Assembly (NCBI GenBank): GCA_039029135.1
Contig: JBCCGT010000036.1
Location: 1 to 42,613 of the forward strand
DNA length: 42,613 nt
Reading direction: 5' to 3'
Origin: JALZVT01 sp039029135
GTDB taxonomy: Bacteria; Pseudomonadota; Gammaproteobacteria; Pseudomonadales; Azotimanducaceae
The notes under the pieces are model-generated. The model was not told the origin of the DNA, ran no database searches, and worked only from the letters and a program-made list of their open reading frames with translations. This document shows, piece by piece, positions 31,561 to 40,419 of the stretch; position 1 is the first letter of the stretch; every line of letters begins with the position of its first letter. The position numbers and the translations under genes were made by a program.

Positions 31561-33611
31561 GCTAGCTGCTCCTCATAAAACGCCTGATCGCCCTGCGCGT
31601 CGATCTCCGCGGGCAGGCGAATAACAAAGGTGGTGCCCACATCGAGCTCGGTCTCGAAGCGCAGCTCGCCGCGGTGGTTTTGCACGATGACCTGATGGGC
31701 GATGTACAGACCCTGCCCCGTGCCCTTGCCGACCTCCTTGGTGGTGAAGAAGGGCTCGAACAGCTTCTCGCGCGCCGCGACCGGAATGCCCGTGCCGGTA
31801 TCGCGAATGCGAATCTCGACCGCGCCGTCGCACGCGCGCGAGGAGATCGTTAGCGTCCCCATGCCGCGATCGGCGGCCTCTATGGCGTGCGCCGCGTTCA
31901 CGATCAGATTCAGCAGAGTCTGGTTCAGCTCGCTGGGCTTGCCCGCGACGGTCGGCACATCCTGATCCAGATCGAGCACCACCTCGGCCACCTGCTTCCA
32001 CTCGTTCGTCGCCACCGTCAGCGTGTTCTCGATGCTGCGATTGATGTCGACCGAAGCGAGATCTCCGCCTGGATGGGAGAACTCCTTCATCGACTGCACG
32101 ATCTTCCGCACGCGGGCGATACCCTCCTGGCACTGCGATATCGCCTGCGGCACCTCCTCGATCAGGTAGTCCACTTCGACGTCTTCGCACAGCGTCTTAA
32201 ACTGGCGCGCGGTTTCTTCGTTGTCTTTGCCGCTGTCCACGGCGTCGGCGAGCTGTATGGAGTCCTTCAAGAGCTTCGATATGTCGTCAAAGGATTCCGC
32301 GAGAAAGTGCGTGTTGTCGCTGATGAACTGGGTAGGCGTGTTGATCTCGTGGGCGATGCCCGCCGCCAGCTGGCCGACGGACTCCAGCTTCTGCGACTGC
32401 CGGTGGCTCGCCTCCAGCCTGCGGGTCTCGGTCACATCGCGAACGGCCAACCAATAGCTGGTGCTCTCCTCCTCGTTGATCGTCCTGAGCGTTTCCTCCA
32501 GATGCAGCTCGCCGCGGCTGCCGTGGGTTAGCTGACGCTCGGCGCTCTGTTCGACGACGTTGCCGGTATCCAGTTGAAACCGCTCGCCGATGCCGGTCGC
32601 GTCCGGGTGCCGCATACCCACGATCTCACTCTCGAGCTCGAAGATCTCGCGATAGGCTCGATTGCAAAAATGAAACTTCAGATCCGCGGACAGGAAGGCG
32701 AGGCCCGTACCGATCTGATCCATGGCACCGGCGAGGCGCCGGACCGACACCATGTGTTCGTGATTCTCCTCGAGCACCGAACGCAGGTGTTCGCCGATGC
32801 GCTCCAGATGTTTGGTCCGGTCTTCGACGCGCTGTTCGAGCTCGGCGTTGAGCAGCCCGACCTCCCTGGTGTGCATCCACACGCGTCGCACCGCGGTGAT
32901 CAACAGCAGCAGCAGGACGATACAAGCGGCGGCGAGCGCCATGCCCCAGGCGCTGCCCACAGCGCGCGCCTGGAGAAACTCGAGGGCAACCTCGCGCGCG
33001 GCCGTATCGAGCAGTCGCGAGAACCCTGCCGTCGCGATAGAAGCCTCTATTCCCGACACCTCGGCGTGCGAGCCAAGCATGATTTCCATGTGGCGCAGCT
33101 CGGTCGAGTCTTTCAGGCCAATCTCGGTGGCGCGACGCAGAAACGCAGCGATGCCGGATGGCGACACGTCGGTCTGCAGCAGCGACAGGATGATCAGCCG
33201 ATCGACCTCCAGGATCTGCTGCTCGTCGCGCAGCGTATCGCGCTCGACTTCGAGCAGCGCCCGCAGCGAGTTGCGCATGACCGACAGTCGGGACTTGAAG
33301 CGCTCTATCTGATCGGCCTTGTCACGCATCGCTGCGCGGATCGCCGCGGCGTCCGCCGTTCGCGGCAGGAGCCCGTAGTTCAATTCGGTCAGGCGGTTGG
33401 TGTATGAGGTCAGCGCGTCGTAGCTCGCCCTGCGATCGGTGGCGAGCAGCAGCAACTCGCGGTCGATCGCGGTGTCGAGCAGCCGAATCTCGCGCAGCAG
33501 CGCGGAGCGTTCGAGGTAGGCATCGCTACCGTTGTCCACCATCTGCATGTAGCTGACGCAGATCAGCGGCAGCAGCGCGCCCAAGAGCAGGGTCAGCAGC
33601 AGCCGATTCAT
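31557..33611 (-). CDS. Membrane sensor histidine kinase with PAS domain
   Basis: 684 residues. Two membrane helices (residues 3-20 and 222-241) enclose a helical periplasmic sensor of about 200 residues. A coiled coil (about 250-285) and a PAS-type domain (about 298-400, with FHFCNRAYREIFE) follow. The phosphorylation box is AAGIAHEINTPTQFI with His421. The ATPase domain shows LNLIVNAAHAIEA (N box), RDTGTGIP (G1) and GKGTGQGLYIAHQ (G2). The kinase is the probable phosphate donor for the two regulators that follow with ATGA overlaps. The gene before it, also overlapping, encodes a di-haem peroxidase lipoprotein, which suggests redox or peroxide as signal. Confidence 0.92.
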   Translation of the reverse strand: MNRLLLTLLLGALLPLICVSYMQMVDNGSDAYLERSALLREIRLLDTAIDRELLLLATDRRASYDALTSYTNRLTELNYGLLPRTADAAAIRAAMRDKADQIERFKSRLSVMRNSLRALLEVERDTLRDEQQILEVDRLIILSLLQTDVSPSGIAAFLRRATEIGLKDSTELRHMEIMLGSHAEVSGIEASIATAGFSRLLDTAAREVALEFLQARAVGSAWGMALAAACIVLLLLLITAVRRVWMHTREVGLLNAELEQRVEDRTKHLERIGEHLRSVLEENHEHMVSVRRLAGAMDQIGTGLAFLSADLKFHFCNRAYREIFELESEIVGMRHPDATGIGERFQLDTGNVVEQSAERQLTHGSRGELHLEETLRTINEEESTSYWLAVRDVTETRRLEASHRQSQKLESVGQLAAGIAHEINTPTQFISDNTHFLAESFDDISKLLKDSIQLADAVDSGKDNEETARQFKTLCEDVEVDYLIEEVPQAISQCQEGIARVRKIVQSMKEFSHPGGDLASVDINRSIENTLTVATNEWKQVAEVVLDLDQDVPTVAGKPSELNQTLLNLIVNAAHAIEAADRGMGTLTISSRACDGAVEIRIRDTGTGIPVAAREKLFEPFFTTKEVGKGTGQGLYIAHQVIVQNHRGELRFETELDVGTTFVIRLPAEIDAQGDQAFYEEQLA

Positions 33612-34636
33612 AGCAGCGCCTCATCCGCGCTACCCGACAGCGACTGCAGAAAACTCTCCAGGCTTGCGATCTCGGCCTTGGCGAGCTGACGACCGAGCTG
33701 GTAGTTCGCCATGATATCGATCGCCTCGGTCAGCGTGCTCACCGAGCCGTCGTGAAAATAGGGCGCGGTCTCCGCCACGTTTCTCAGGCTCGGCACCTTG
33801 AACACGTGGCGATCGGCATCGTCACCGGTGACATTAAAGCGCCCAAGACTCGACGCGCTGAGCGCACCCTCGGCGCGATCCTCATAGTAGTTTCGGAAGA
33901 CGCCGAAGCGCTGAAACATGTTGCCGCCGACGTTGCGGCCCTGGTGACAAGACACGCAGCCCAGCTCGACAAAGAGCTCGCGGCCGCGGTGGGCCTGCGC
34001 GGACAGCGCGTCGTCCTGTCCCAGCAGCCAGCGATCGAAGGGCGAGTCTGGCGTCACCAGCGCGCTTTCGTAGGCGACGATCGCCCGGACTATCGAGTCC
34101 GCCGACAGATCCAGTTCGTTGAGCGCAAACGCTCTGATCAGCTCGCCGTCCGTCGCCAGCTTGGCGACCACGCTGTCCCAGTCGGTCGCCATCTCCAGAG
34201 GGTTGTGCACGGGGCCTTCCACCTGCTCGGCCAGATCCAGCGCGCGTCCGTCCCAGAACTGCCGAAAGTTCCCCGCGCTGTTCAGCACCGTAGGCGCGTT
34301 GTGCGTGCCCAGCGCGCCGTCCACGCCGACCGAAACCGGTCGACCGTCGTCGCCGCCGGCCGCGACGATGTGGCAGCTCGCGCAGGACACCGTATCGTCT
34401 CGGGACAGACGGGGATCGTGAAAGAGTTGTTTACCGAGCATGATCAGGCCGCGATCAGCAGCGCCGCTTGGCTGAATCGGCCGAAAACCGAAATAGTCGC
34501 GACCCGGCGCCTCATCGATGCGCACCGAATCCGACACATACGGATCTCGATTCGACTCGGAATCGGGTTGCGTACAGCCGCCGAGCAGGCAGAAAGCGAG
34601 CACCACGGCGACCAGGGCGGGCGTAAAACGGGCCAT
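33608..34636 (-). CDS. Di-haem cytochrome c peroxidase-family lipoprotein
   Basis: 342 residues. Lipoprotein signal ending LLGGC with Cys21. Two haem c motifs are visible: CASCH (Cys85, Cys88, His89) and CVSCH (Cys227, Cys230, His231), each heading a cytochrome-like half as in bacterial peroxidases and MauG relatives. NPLEMA and RNVAETAPYFHDGS are typical of the family. It would reduce hydrogen peroxide or oxidise a protein partner at the periplasmic face. ATG 34636 is chosen; the frame extends to a TTG at 34672 without a signal peptide reason. Its stop overlaps the kinase start as ATGA, so it is the first gene of the operon. Confidence 0.9.
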   Translation of the reverse strand: MARFTPALVAVVLAFCLLGGCTQPDSESNRDPYVSDSVRIDEAPGRDYFGFRPIQPSGAADRGLIMLGKQLFHDPRLSRDDTVSCASCHIVAAGGDDGRPVSVGVDGALGTHNAPTVLNSAGNFRQFWDGRALDLAEQVEGPVHNPLEMATDWDSVVAKLATDGELIRAFALNELDLSADSIVRAIVAYESALVTPDSPFDRWLLGQDDALSAQAHRGRELFVELGCVSCHQGRNVGGNMFQRFGVFRNYYEDRAEGALSASSLGRFNVTGDDADRHVFKVPSLRNVAETAPYFHDGSVSTLTEAIDIMANYQLGRQLAKAEIASLESFLQSLSGSADEALL

Positions 34637-34831
34637 GTGGGCAGTCTCAGGCGATATTTGTAAAGCTAGCAAAGACCCGGGCGTTCACCGCCCACGCTCG
34701 CCGAAGTTCGCCAATTTGAGAACCAATCCACACCGCCGACCGTGAAACTCTCGCGCAGCGGCGACGCCGTAGACCCGCGGTTGGCGGCCGCGCCGCTAGC
34801 CGGGTCGATACTAGGGGAACGCTGCGGGAAG

Positions 34832-35296
34832 CTAGGGGGAGAAGTGCATCGTGCCGCCGTGCGCCGCGAGCTTTGTCGGGCGCAGCCGGAGCACAAGCCG
34901 GTCCGACGTCTCGGTTTCGCTGGGCACAGCACCCAGATAGCGCTCGCGAATAAGACGCCAGATGCGGCTATCCGTATCCGGCTCGATCGTGACCGCACCG
35001 TGCCCTTTGACCTGCCAGTTAACGCGCGAGTCACCGGCACGCGGCGGCAGTTCACCTTCCGTGTACTCAACGCACATCGACGCGCGCGGGTCGCGCCGCA
35101 GGCAGCGGACGTGATACTTGTCTGGATCGCTGGTGGTACAGAACGAGTCGTCGTGCCAGACATACCAGCACGGAAACTGCCGCGGGCAGCCGTCGCGATC
35201 GAGAAACGCAAGCGTTGCGCTCACCCGCGCGTTCAGAACCTTGTCGAGGGCCGCGCCCGTCAGCTCGCCCTGGTCGATGCGCGCTATCGAGACCAT
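34832..35296 (-). CDS. Split-barrel PPOX-family protein, possible F420-dependent
   Basis: 154 residues. Split-barrel strands run through NARVSATLAFLDRDGCPRQ, WYVWHDDSFCTTSDPDKYHV, RCLRRDPRASMCVEYTEGE and WQVKGHGAVTIEPD. The pattern fits the pyridoxamine-oxidase-like group that includes F420-using reductases; the cofactor is not certain. It is the last gene of the dioxygenase operon, six bases after the extradiol dioxygenase, so it should act on or near that pathway. The 195 bases after it, before the peroxidase gene, hold no gene that I can support. Confidence 0.8.
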   Translation of the reverse strand: MVSIARIDQGELTGAALDKVLNARVSATLAFLDRDGCPRQFPCWYVWHDDSFCTTSDPDKYHVRCLRRDPRASMCVEYTEGELPPRAGDSRVNWQVKGHGAVTIEPDTDSRIWRLIRERYLGAVPSETETSDRLVLRLRPTKLAAHGGTMHFSP

Positions 35297-35302
35297 GTCC
35301 GC

Positions 35303-36181
35303 TCAGCGCACCCGCTCGTGGCCCCAGATGCTGGGCGCGGTGTAGTGGCCGACGGACCAGTGCTCATCAACCATAACGCCGCCGAAACCAAACTCGGCTT
35401 CGAACCCGGATGGCGTGCGCGTGTAAAAGGACGTCATCTGATCGTTGGTGTGCCGGCCCAGCGAGCTGGTAAAGGGCACCTCGAGCGCCTTGGCGCGATC
35501 CAGCGCAAATCCCACGTCATCGAGGCTGGCCGCCTGCAACATGAAGTGATTGAGCCGTTTGTCGACGGGCGCCGGCGCCAGCGCGACCGTGTGGTGGCGC
35601 GCGTTGCAGTGCAGAAACTCGAGCTCCAGGTGCTCGTTCATGCGAATCGTGTCCGAGCGCCGAAACCCGAGCCCGGCCGTGAAGAACCGCGACTTCGCCG
35701 CCGCATCTTTCGTGTAGAGCACGACGTGACCGAATCCCTGCTCACCCATCACGAAGCCCGTCACCCCGGCGGGCGAGCGCATCGGCACTTGGGGGGCGCG
35801 CGTCGCGGCGCAGTACAGTTCGATGGGCACACCATCCGGATCTTCCACGCACAGGAGCTGCGCGACCTGACGTCGCGCCGCCAGCGCATCGTCACGTTGG
35901 CAGTCGAAGCCCAGCCCCGTCAGCCGCTCGGCCAGCGCGTCCAGTTCCGCCGGCGTCGTGACGCTGAAGCCGATGAACGCGAGGTCCTCAGCCGGACCCG
36001 GGTCGACGCGCAGCCGCCACGCCTGCTCGTCGCCGCGGAATAGGAGACCATCGGATGCACCGTCGACCGGCATCAAGCCCAGAAACGCCGCGGCGTAGTC
36101 GCGCCACGCCTCGAGTCGTTCCGATTCGATGCCTAGATAGCCGAGCGCTTCGACCTTCGCGCTATCGCTGTCCGCCTGCAT
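35303..36181 (-). CDS. Extradiol (type I) ring-cleavage dioxygenase, BphC-like
   Basis: 292 residues, two vicinal-oxygen-chelate (VOC) modules. The C-terminal module carries the iron ligands of the BphC/HsaC family: His152 in GFGHVVLYT, His212 in LNHFMLQ, and Glu263 in SGFEAEFGFGG. It should cleave a catechol next to the hydroxyls (meta cleavage). Length equals that of 2,3-dihydroxybiphenyl dioxygenases. Upstream lie the dihydrodiol dehydrogenase and the ring-hydroxylating dioxygenase that would make its catechol substrate. The next hydrolase (BphD-type) is absent here. Confidence 0.9.
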   Translation of the reverse strand: MQADSDSAKVEALGYLGIESERLEAWRDYAAAFLGLMPVDGASDGLLFRGDEQAWRLRVDPGPAEDLAFIGFSVTTPAELDALAERLTGLGFDCQRDDALAARRQVAQLLCVEDPDGVPIELYCAATRAPQVPMRSPAGVTGFVMGEQGFGHVVLYTKDAAAKSRFFTAGLGFRRSDTIRMNEHLELEFLHCNARHHTVALAPAPVDKRLNHFMLQAASLDDVGFALDRAKALEVPFTSSLGRHTNDQMTSFYTRTPSGFEAEFGFGGVMVDEHWSVGHYTAPSIWGHERVR

Positions 36182-36282
36182 GTTGCCTCCTCAAACTGAC
36201 TGTTCGGCCGCTCACATCTCCGCCTCTCGGATCCGCCGCGGGCCGCGCTAGGCCAAGCGCCGCCGGCTCGACTTCGTCGCCA

Positions 36283-36330
36283 CGCGACTCTGCTGCAGCG
36301 CGACTCTGCTGCAGCGTGACTCTGCTGCAG
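36283..36330. repeat. Three tandem 16-bp repeats (CGCGACTCTGCTGCAG)
   Basis: Copies start at 36283, 36299 and 36315, the third with T for C at position three. They sit in the 198-base gap between the dihydrodiol dehydrogenase and the extradiol dioxygenase genes. Each copy ends in the short palindrome CTGCAG. They could be binding sites or a slippage product within the operon leader. Confidence 0.7.
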
Positions 36331-36379
36331 CGTTAACGGGAAGCCGATGGTTCGCCGTTCCCGTCGATAGGTCAATCCA

Positions 36380-37231
36380 TCAATCGCGGTCTATACCCAG
36401 TTTCTCCGGTAACGCATCACCCTGGCGCACCTGACCAATCCCGCGGACGCCCCAGCCGCCATCGAAGTTCAGCACCACGCCGGTTGCCGGAACGTTGTTC
36501 TCGCGGTCTGCAAAGAACGCATAGGCCGCGGCGTATTCGTGGGCGCTGGGCATCACGCCGACAGGACTCAGGTCCGGCATGCTGGCCTGCAGGCGCGCAC
36601 CCGGAATCACGCGCTCGGCCTGGCCGAGGGCGGCCGCGCCGCGCAGGTTGGTGTCGATGGCGCCCGGGGCCACGCCGTTGACTCGCACGTGCGGGCCGAG
36701 CTCGAAGGCGAGTTGCCTGATGAGGCCGACGACCGCGTGTTTGGTCGCGGTGTATAGCGGCCCGCCGCCTGCCGAATAGAATCCCGCGTTCGACACGGTG
36801 AACAGCAGGCTGCCGCGGCTGTCCACCAGCGCCGCCAGCGCCGCGCGCGCCAGCAGCAGCCCGCCCTTGACGTTGACGTGGAACAGCTCGTCGAAGGCGT
36901 CGTCCAGCGCATCCGGCGCGAGGTCGACGAGGGGTTTGTTGAAGTCCCAGATACCGGCATTGGCGATCGCGCAGTCGAGACGACCGAAGGTATCGACGCA
37001 GGCGGCGACGGCCGCCGCGTTATCCGCATAGGAGCGAACGTCGCCGCTGTGGGCGATCAGGCGACCCTCGCCCCACGCGCCCGCGTTGGCCTCGCGCAGT
37101 TCATCGATCGCGGGCGGCGCGCGGTCGAAGACCGCCACGCGCGCGCCGGCGGCAAGCAGCCGCTCGACGATCGCGCGACCGAGGCCGGACGCCCCGCCCG
37201 TGATCAGGATGGCTTCGTCGTGCAGGCTCAT
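36380..37231 (-). CDS. cis-Dihydrodiol dehydrogenase (BphB-like SDR)
   Basis: 283 residues. Oxidises a cis-dihydrodiol to a catechol with NAD. Motifs: AILITGGASGLGRAIVERLL, the acidic residue in VFDRAPP (NAD preference), NAGIWDFNKPLVDL, VNVKGGLLLARAALAAL, SNAGFYSAGGGPLYTATKHA with catalytic Tyr and Lys, and VRVNGVAPGAIDTNLRG. The stretch around NAGFY and RVNGVAPG is very close to BphB-type enzymes as I remember them. Ten bases separate it from the dioxygenase beta subunit gene. Confidence 0.88.
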   Translation of the reverse strand: MSLHDEAILITGGASGLGRAIVERLLAAGARVAVFDRAPPAIDELREANAGAWGEGRLIAHSGDVRSYADNAAAVAACVDTFGRLDCAIANAGIWDFNKPLVDLAPDALDDAFDELFHVNVKGGLLLARAALAALVDSRGSLLFTVSNAGFYSAGGGPLYTATKHAVVGLIRQLAFELGPHVRVNGVAPGAIDTNLRGAAALGQAERVIPGARLQASMPDLSPVGVMPSAHEYAAAYAFFADRENNVPATGVVLNFDGGWGVRGIGQVRQGDALPEKLGIDRD

Positions 37232-37241
37232 GGGTCTGTAC

Positions 37242-37775
37242 TCAAAATAGATTGCTCAGATTCTGCGCAAGCAAGAGGGTTTGCTCGAGAAAAATGTGCC
37301 GTCGCGCCAGCCGCAGTCCTGCGGGCGTCAGGCGCAGCACGTCTTCGCGCCTGCCAACCCAACTGTCTTCCTCGCTATCTAGCCGCGTGCGGCTGAGACG
37401 GAACGCGCAGGCCACGGTGATCTCGTCTTCGGCCACGTCCTTGATCTGCACGTTGGTGACGAAGTGTCGCGTGCGCGACGGCGGGTCTTCCGCCCAGGAG
37501 TTGCGCGCCCGCAGCTTCGCCACCCGCGTCTCGAGCATGGCGCGATCGTCGTCGAAGAAGGCCATCTCGCCGGGTTGCGTAAACGCGCCGTCCGCCTCTC
37601 GCGCCGTCGTGGTGCGGCGTACCGGCATCCAGTAGTGAACGTCATCCGTGAGCAGCTCGAGCCAGCGCTCGAACTCGCGATCGTCGAGCAGTTCAGCCTC
37701 GCGATACAGGAACTGCTCGACCTCGAACTGCAGCCGCACGCGTTCGTCGAGCGTCATGGCCGCCAGGGCTTTCAT
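37242..37775 (-). CDS. Aromatic ring-hydroxylating dioxygenase, beta subunit
   Basis: 177 residues, the small NTF2-like subunit of Rieske dioxygenases (BphA2/NahA4 type). Recognisable: VEQFLYREAELLDDREFERWLELLTDDVHYWMP split over the first 50 residues, RTRHFVTNVQI and a C-terminal LARRHIFLEQTLLLAQNL. It stabilises the alpha hexamer and does not carry metals. The start at 37775 precedes the conserved helix; the frame stays open well beyond but is only a shadow of the alpha gene. Twenty-six bases follow the alpha stop. Confidence 0.9.
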   Translation of the reverse strand: MKALAAMTLDERVRLQFEVEQFLYREAELLDDREFERWLELLTDDVHYWMPVRRTTTAREADGAFTQPGEMAFFDDDRAMLETRVAKLRARNSWAEDPPSRTRHFVTNVQIKDVAEDEITVACAFRLSRTRLDSEEDSWVGRREDVLRLTPAGLRLARRHIFLEQTLLLAQNLSNLF

Positions 37776-37801
37776 CGGTCGAACGCCCCGCGACGCCGCA
37801 C

Positions 37802-39166
37802 TCAGATCACCTCGGTCGGCGGCGCCGTGTGGTTCGCTACCAGCGACGGCCAGTCCGGCGCCGCGAGCCAGTCCGCCCACGCCTGATAGGTCCAGCGCTG
37901 GCCGTGTTCGTTGACGACCGTGTCGATGCTCGCCTGGTCGCCGTCTGCGCGCACGGCATCGAGACCGGCTCCCATCGCGAAGTTCAGCGGCCGCGTACCG
38001 GCCGCCGTGCCGGCCGCGCCGCGGGTGCTGTGGCTCCAGTTTTCGCCGTCGTCCTGCTCGAGCAGGCCGGCGGGACCAAAGAAGTGAATGGCGTGCTGGA
38101 TGACCTCGCGGCGCTCGGCCGGCGTCATGTCCTTCTCGACGAAGGTATACCACTGCAGCTCGGTCACGCCGCGTCCCCTCGGGACGCGCAGGCAGAGCTG
38201 CGTGCCGCCGGAGGCGACCCAGAGATTCGGAAAGATGTTGGGATGGCCGCGCGTTCGCACCCCGACGGGACCCATGCGTTCGCGGACGTCCTCCCGCAGT
38301 CGCCACGCGTGTGCGTGACGACGGGACCCGTCGGCACCGTCCGCGCCCGCGGTCTGCGCGCTCTCGTCGTGCTGGCGCTCTAGCCGTGCCTGGTTTTCCG
38401 ACGACAGCCCTGGCCCACCAATCGCGTGCCCATAGTCGCCGAGCAACACCATCTGATCGTTGGGATACAGCGTCGATTCGGGCAGCACGTTCAGCCGCAC
38501 CGCCGACGCGTGAGACACCTTCGGGTGGTACCAGTCGAACAGATTGTCGACCGCCAGTTTCCAGTTGCACTGAATCAGGTTGCGCTGCACGCCGGGCACG
38601 ACCTCGATCTCGCCGCGCGCGCACAGCATGTCGAGGCCGACGCGACCGACCCAGCCGAGAAACTCCTCGAGCGGCGGCGCCTCGCTGTCGAGGGTGGCGA
38701 ACACGAAGCCGTTGTAGCTTTGCACCTGCGCAGCACTCGCCATACCCCACTGCGACTTATCCAGCGTGCCGCGATAGAAATCGTCGTAACCGGGAACGCC
38801 GAGCAGATCGCCGTTCAGATCAAAGTTCCAGCCGTGATAGGAGCAGAAGAACGAGCGCGCCACGCCCTCATCGGCGCGACAAACCGAGTTCCCCCGGTGC
38901 GGGCAGGTGTTCAGCAGCACGCGCACGGCACCCTCGCGATCGCGCACGGCGATCACCGAGTCGTTGCCTATGGCGTTGCGAAAATAGCGACCCGGCGTGG
39001 GAATCTGGGACTCGTGGCAGACGAAGTTCCAGACGCGGGCGAAGATGTTGCGCAGTTCAAGCTGATAGATCGCCGGATCGGTAAAGATCCGACGATCGAC
39101 CAGCCCGCGCTCGAAATCGACCAGCTCGGCGACGTCGAGCGGGGCGCGACGGTCCTTCGCGCCCAA
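37802..39166 (-). CDS. Aromatic ring-hydroxylating dioxygenase, alpha subunit (Rieske)
   Basis: 454 residues. The Rieske cluster ligands are in CPHRGNSVC and CSYHGW (Cys88, His90, Cys108, His111). The mononuclear iron site is DNLFDWYHPKVSH with bridging Asp211 and His214, His219. It would insert both atoms of oxygen into an aromatic ring. The gene follows a predicted F420 LLM enzyme by nine bases and precedes the beta subunit. Ferredoxin and ferredoxin reductase, needed for electron supply, are not in the window, so they must be supplied from elsewhere or replaced. Ring substrate unknown; biphenyl, polycyclic or steroid-like compounds are possible. Confidence 0.92.
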   Translation of the reverse strand: MGAKDRRAPLDVAELVDFERGLVDRRIFTDPAIYQLELRNIFARVWNFVCHESQIPTPGRYFRNAIGNDSVIAVRDREGAVRVLLNTCPHRGNSVCRADEGVARSFFCSYHGWNFDLNGDLLGVPGYDDFYRGTLDKSQWGMASAAQVQSYNGFVFATLDSEAPPLEEFLGWVGRVGLDMLCARGEIEVVPGVQRNLIQCNWKLAVDNLFDWYHPKVSHASAVRLNVLPESTLYPNDQMVLLGDYGHAIGGPGLSSENQARLERQHDESAQTAGADGADGSRRHAHAWRLREDVRERMGPVGVRTRGHPNIFPNLWVASGGTQLCLRVPRGRGVTELQWYTFVEKDMTPAERREVIQHAIHFFGPAGLLEQDDGENWSHSTRGAAGTAAGTRPLNFAMGAGLDAVRADGDQASIDTVVNEHGQRWTYQAWADWLAAPDWPSLVANHTAPPTEVI

Positions 39167-39175
39167 GGCTGCGCC

Positions 39176-40213
39176 CTACAGCATTTCGCTGGCGACGAGT
39201 TCCATCGCCTCGCGCTGCTGGGTACCTAGCAGCATGCTGGCGACGTGGCCGTTGGCAGCGGCGCTCTTCCAGCGCTGCAGGCGCTCGCGAATGCGCTCCG
39301 CGGGACCGACCAGGTGGCAGGCATCGATCAGTTCCTCGGGCACGGCGGCCATCGCCTCGTCGCGACGACCCGACAGGAAGTGATCCTGGATCTCGACCGC
39401 CGCATCCTCGAAACCGAGCGCCTTGGCGTAGTTGTTGTAGAAGTTCTTATCGCGGGCGCCCATACCGCCGATGTACAGCGCCATGTTGCCGCGAATGGCG
39501 CTCATGCACTCCTTGACGTCATCGCCCATGATTACGGTGACGAACGGGGACACCTCGAACTGCGTGAGGTCCTTGTCGCCCGCCTTGCCGAAGCCCTTGC
39601 GTATCGGGTCCGCGAAGACCGAGTATTTCTCCGGGTCCATCCAGATCGGGAAGAAGCCGTCGGCGACCTCGGCGGCCGTCTCAACGCCCTTGGGCGTGAT
39701 GCTGGCGGCAAAGATGCGAATGTCCTCGCTGCAGTGGAGGATGCTCTTCAGCGGCTTGCCGAGCCCGGTGGCGCCCGGTCCGGTGTAGGGCAGCTGGTAC
39801 TCTTGGCCTTCGAAGCTGACCGGCTCCTCGCGTGCGAAGATCTTGCGCATGATGGCGATGTACTCACGCATCCGCGCCATCGGTTTGCCGTAGGGAACGC
39901 CGTGCCAGCCTTCGACAACCTGCGGTCCCGAGGCCCCCAGTCCCACGATGAAGCGACCGCCGGAGAGCTCGGCCAGGCTCATCGCGGTCATCGCCGCCAT
40001 CGCCGGCGTCCGCGCGGGCATCTGCATGATCGCCGTGCCGACGTTGATGCGTTCGGTCTGCGCAAGCATCCAGGTCGCGGTCGTAATCGCATCGGAACCC
40101 CAGGCTTCCGCGGTCCACACGGAATCGAAGCCGAGCGACTCTGCGAAGCGGATGCGCTCGATATCGATCTGCGCGCGCGGTCCAACGGTTCCTCCAAGCA
40201 ATCCCAGTTTCAT
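39176..40213 (-). CDS. LLM-class F420-dependent oxidoreductase (Rv3520c-like)
   Basis: 345 residues. Luciferase-like barrel: MKLGLLGGTVGPRAQID, FDSVWTAEAWGSDAITT, INVGTAIMQMPARTPAMAAM, FIVGLGASGPQVVEGWHG and GPGATGLGKPLKSILH. The arrangement matches what I remember of the mycobacterial Rv3520c family of F420 oxidoreductases, which in actinobacteria sits among sterol-degradation genes. It is the first gene of the ring-dioxygenase operon, nine bases before the alpha subunit. F420 use is inferred from family and from the F420 genes upstream. Its ATG at 40213 follows GGGGA. Confidence 0.87.
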   Translation of the reverse strand: MKLGLLGGTVGPRAQIDIERIRFAESLGFDSVWTAEAWGSDAITTATWMLAQTERINVGTAIMQMPARTPAMAAMTAMSLAELSGGRFIVGLGASGPQVVEGWHGVPYGKPMARMREYIAIMRKIFAREEPVSFEGQEYQLPYTGPGATGLGKPLKSILHCSEDIRIFAASITPKGVETAAEVADGFFPIWMDPEKYSVFADPIRKGFGKAGDKDLTQFEVSPFVTVIMGDDVKECMSAIRGNMALYIGGMGARDKNFYNNYAKALGFEDAAVEIQDHFLSGRRDEAMAAVPEELIDACHLVGPAERIRERLQRWKSAAANGHVASMLLGTQQREAMELVASEML

Positions 40214-40419
40214 GTGTCGTTCCCCTCTTTGTCTCGGTCGTTTCGGTATTGGACTAGGTGTTGTAACTCTGGCTCAGCGTTCGACGTCTGTGTGTTGGAC
40301 GTTTCGTTCTGTACAGGCGACGCTCGATGCGCGTACGCCGGTTGCCGGCTGTCCGCCTTACCCTAGCGAAACCGCGCGCAATCCTCCATCGCGACGCGCC
40401 AGTCGCGTAGGCTGTGCCC

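Noticed and set aside
37776..38750. In-frame extension upstream of the dioxygenase beta subunit
   Set aside because: It lies inside the alpha-subunit gene on the same strand in another frame and is low-complexity; the alpha gene holds the Rieske and iron ligands.
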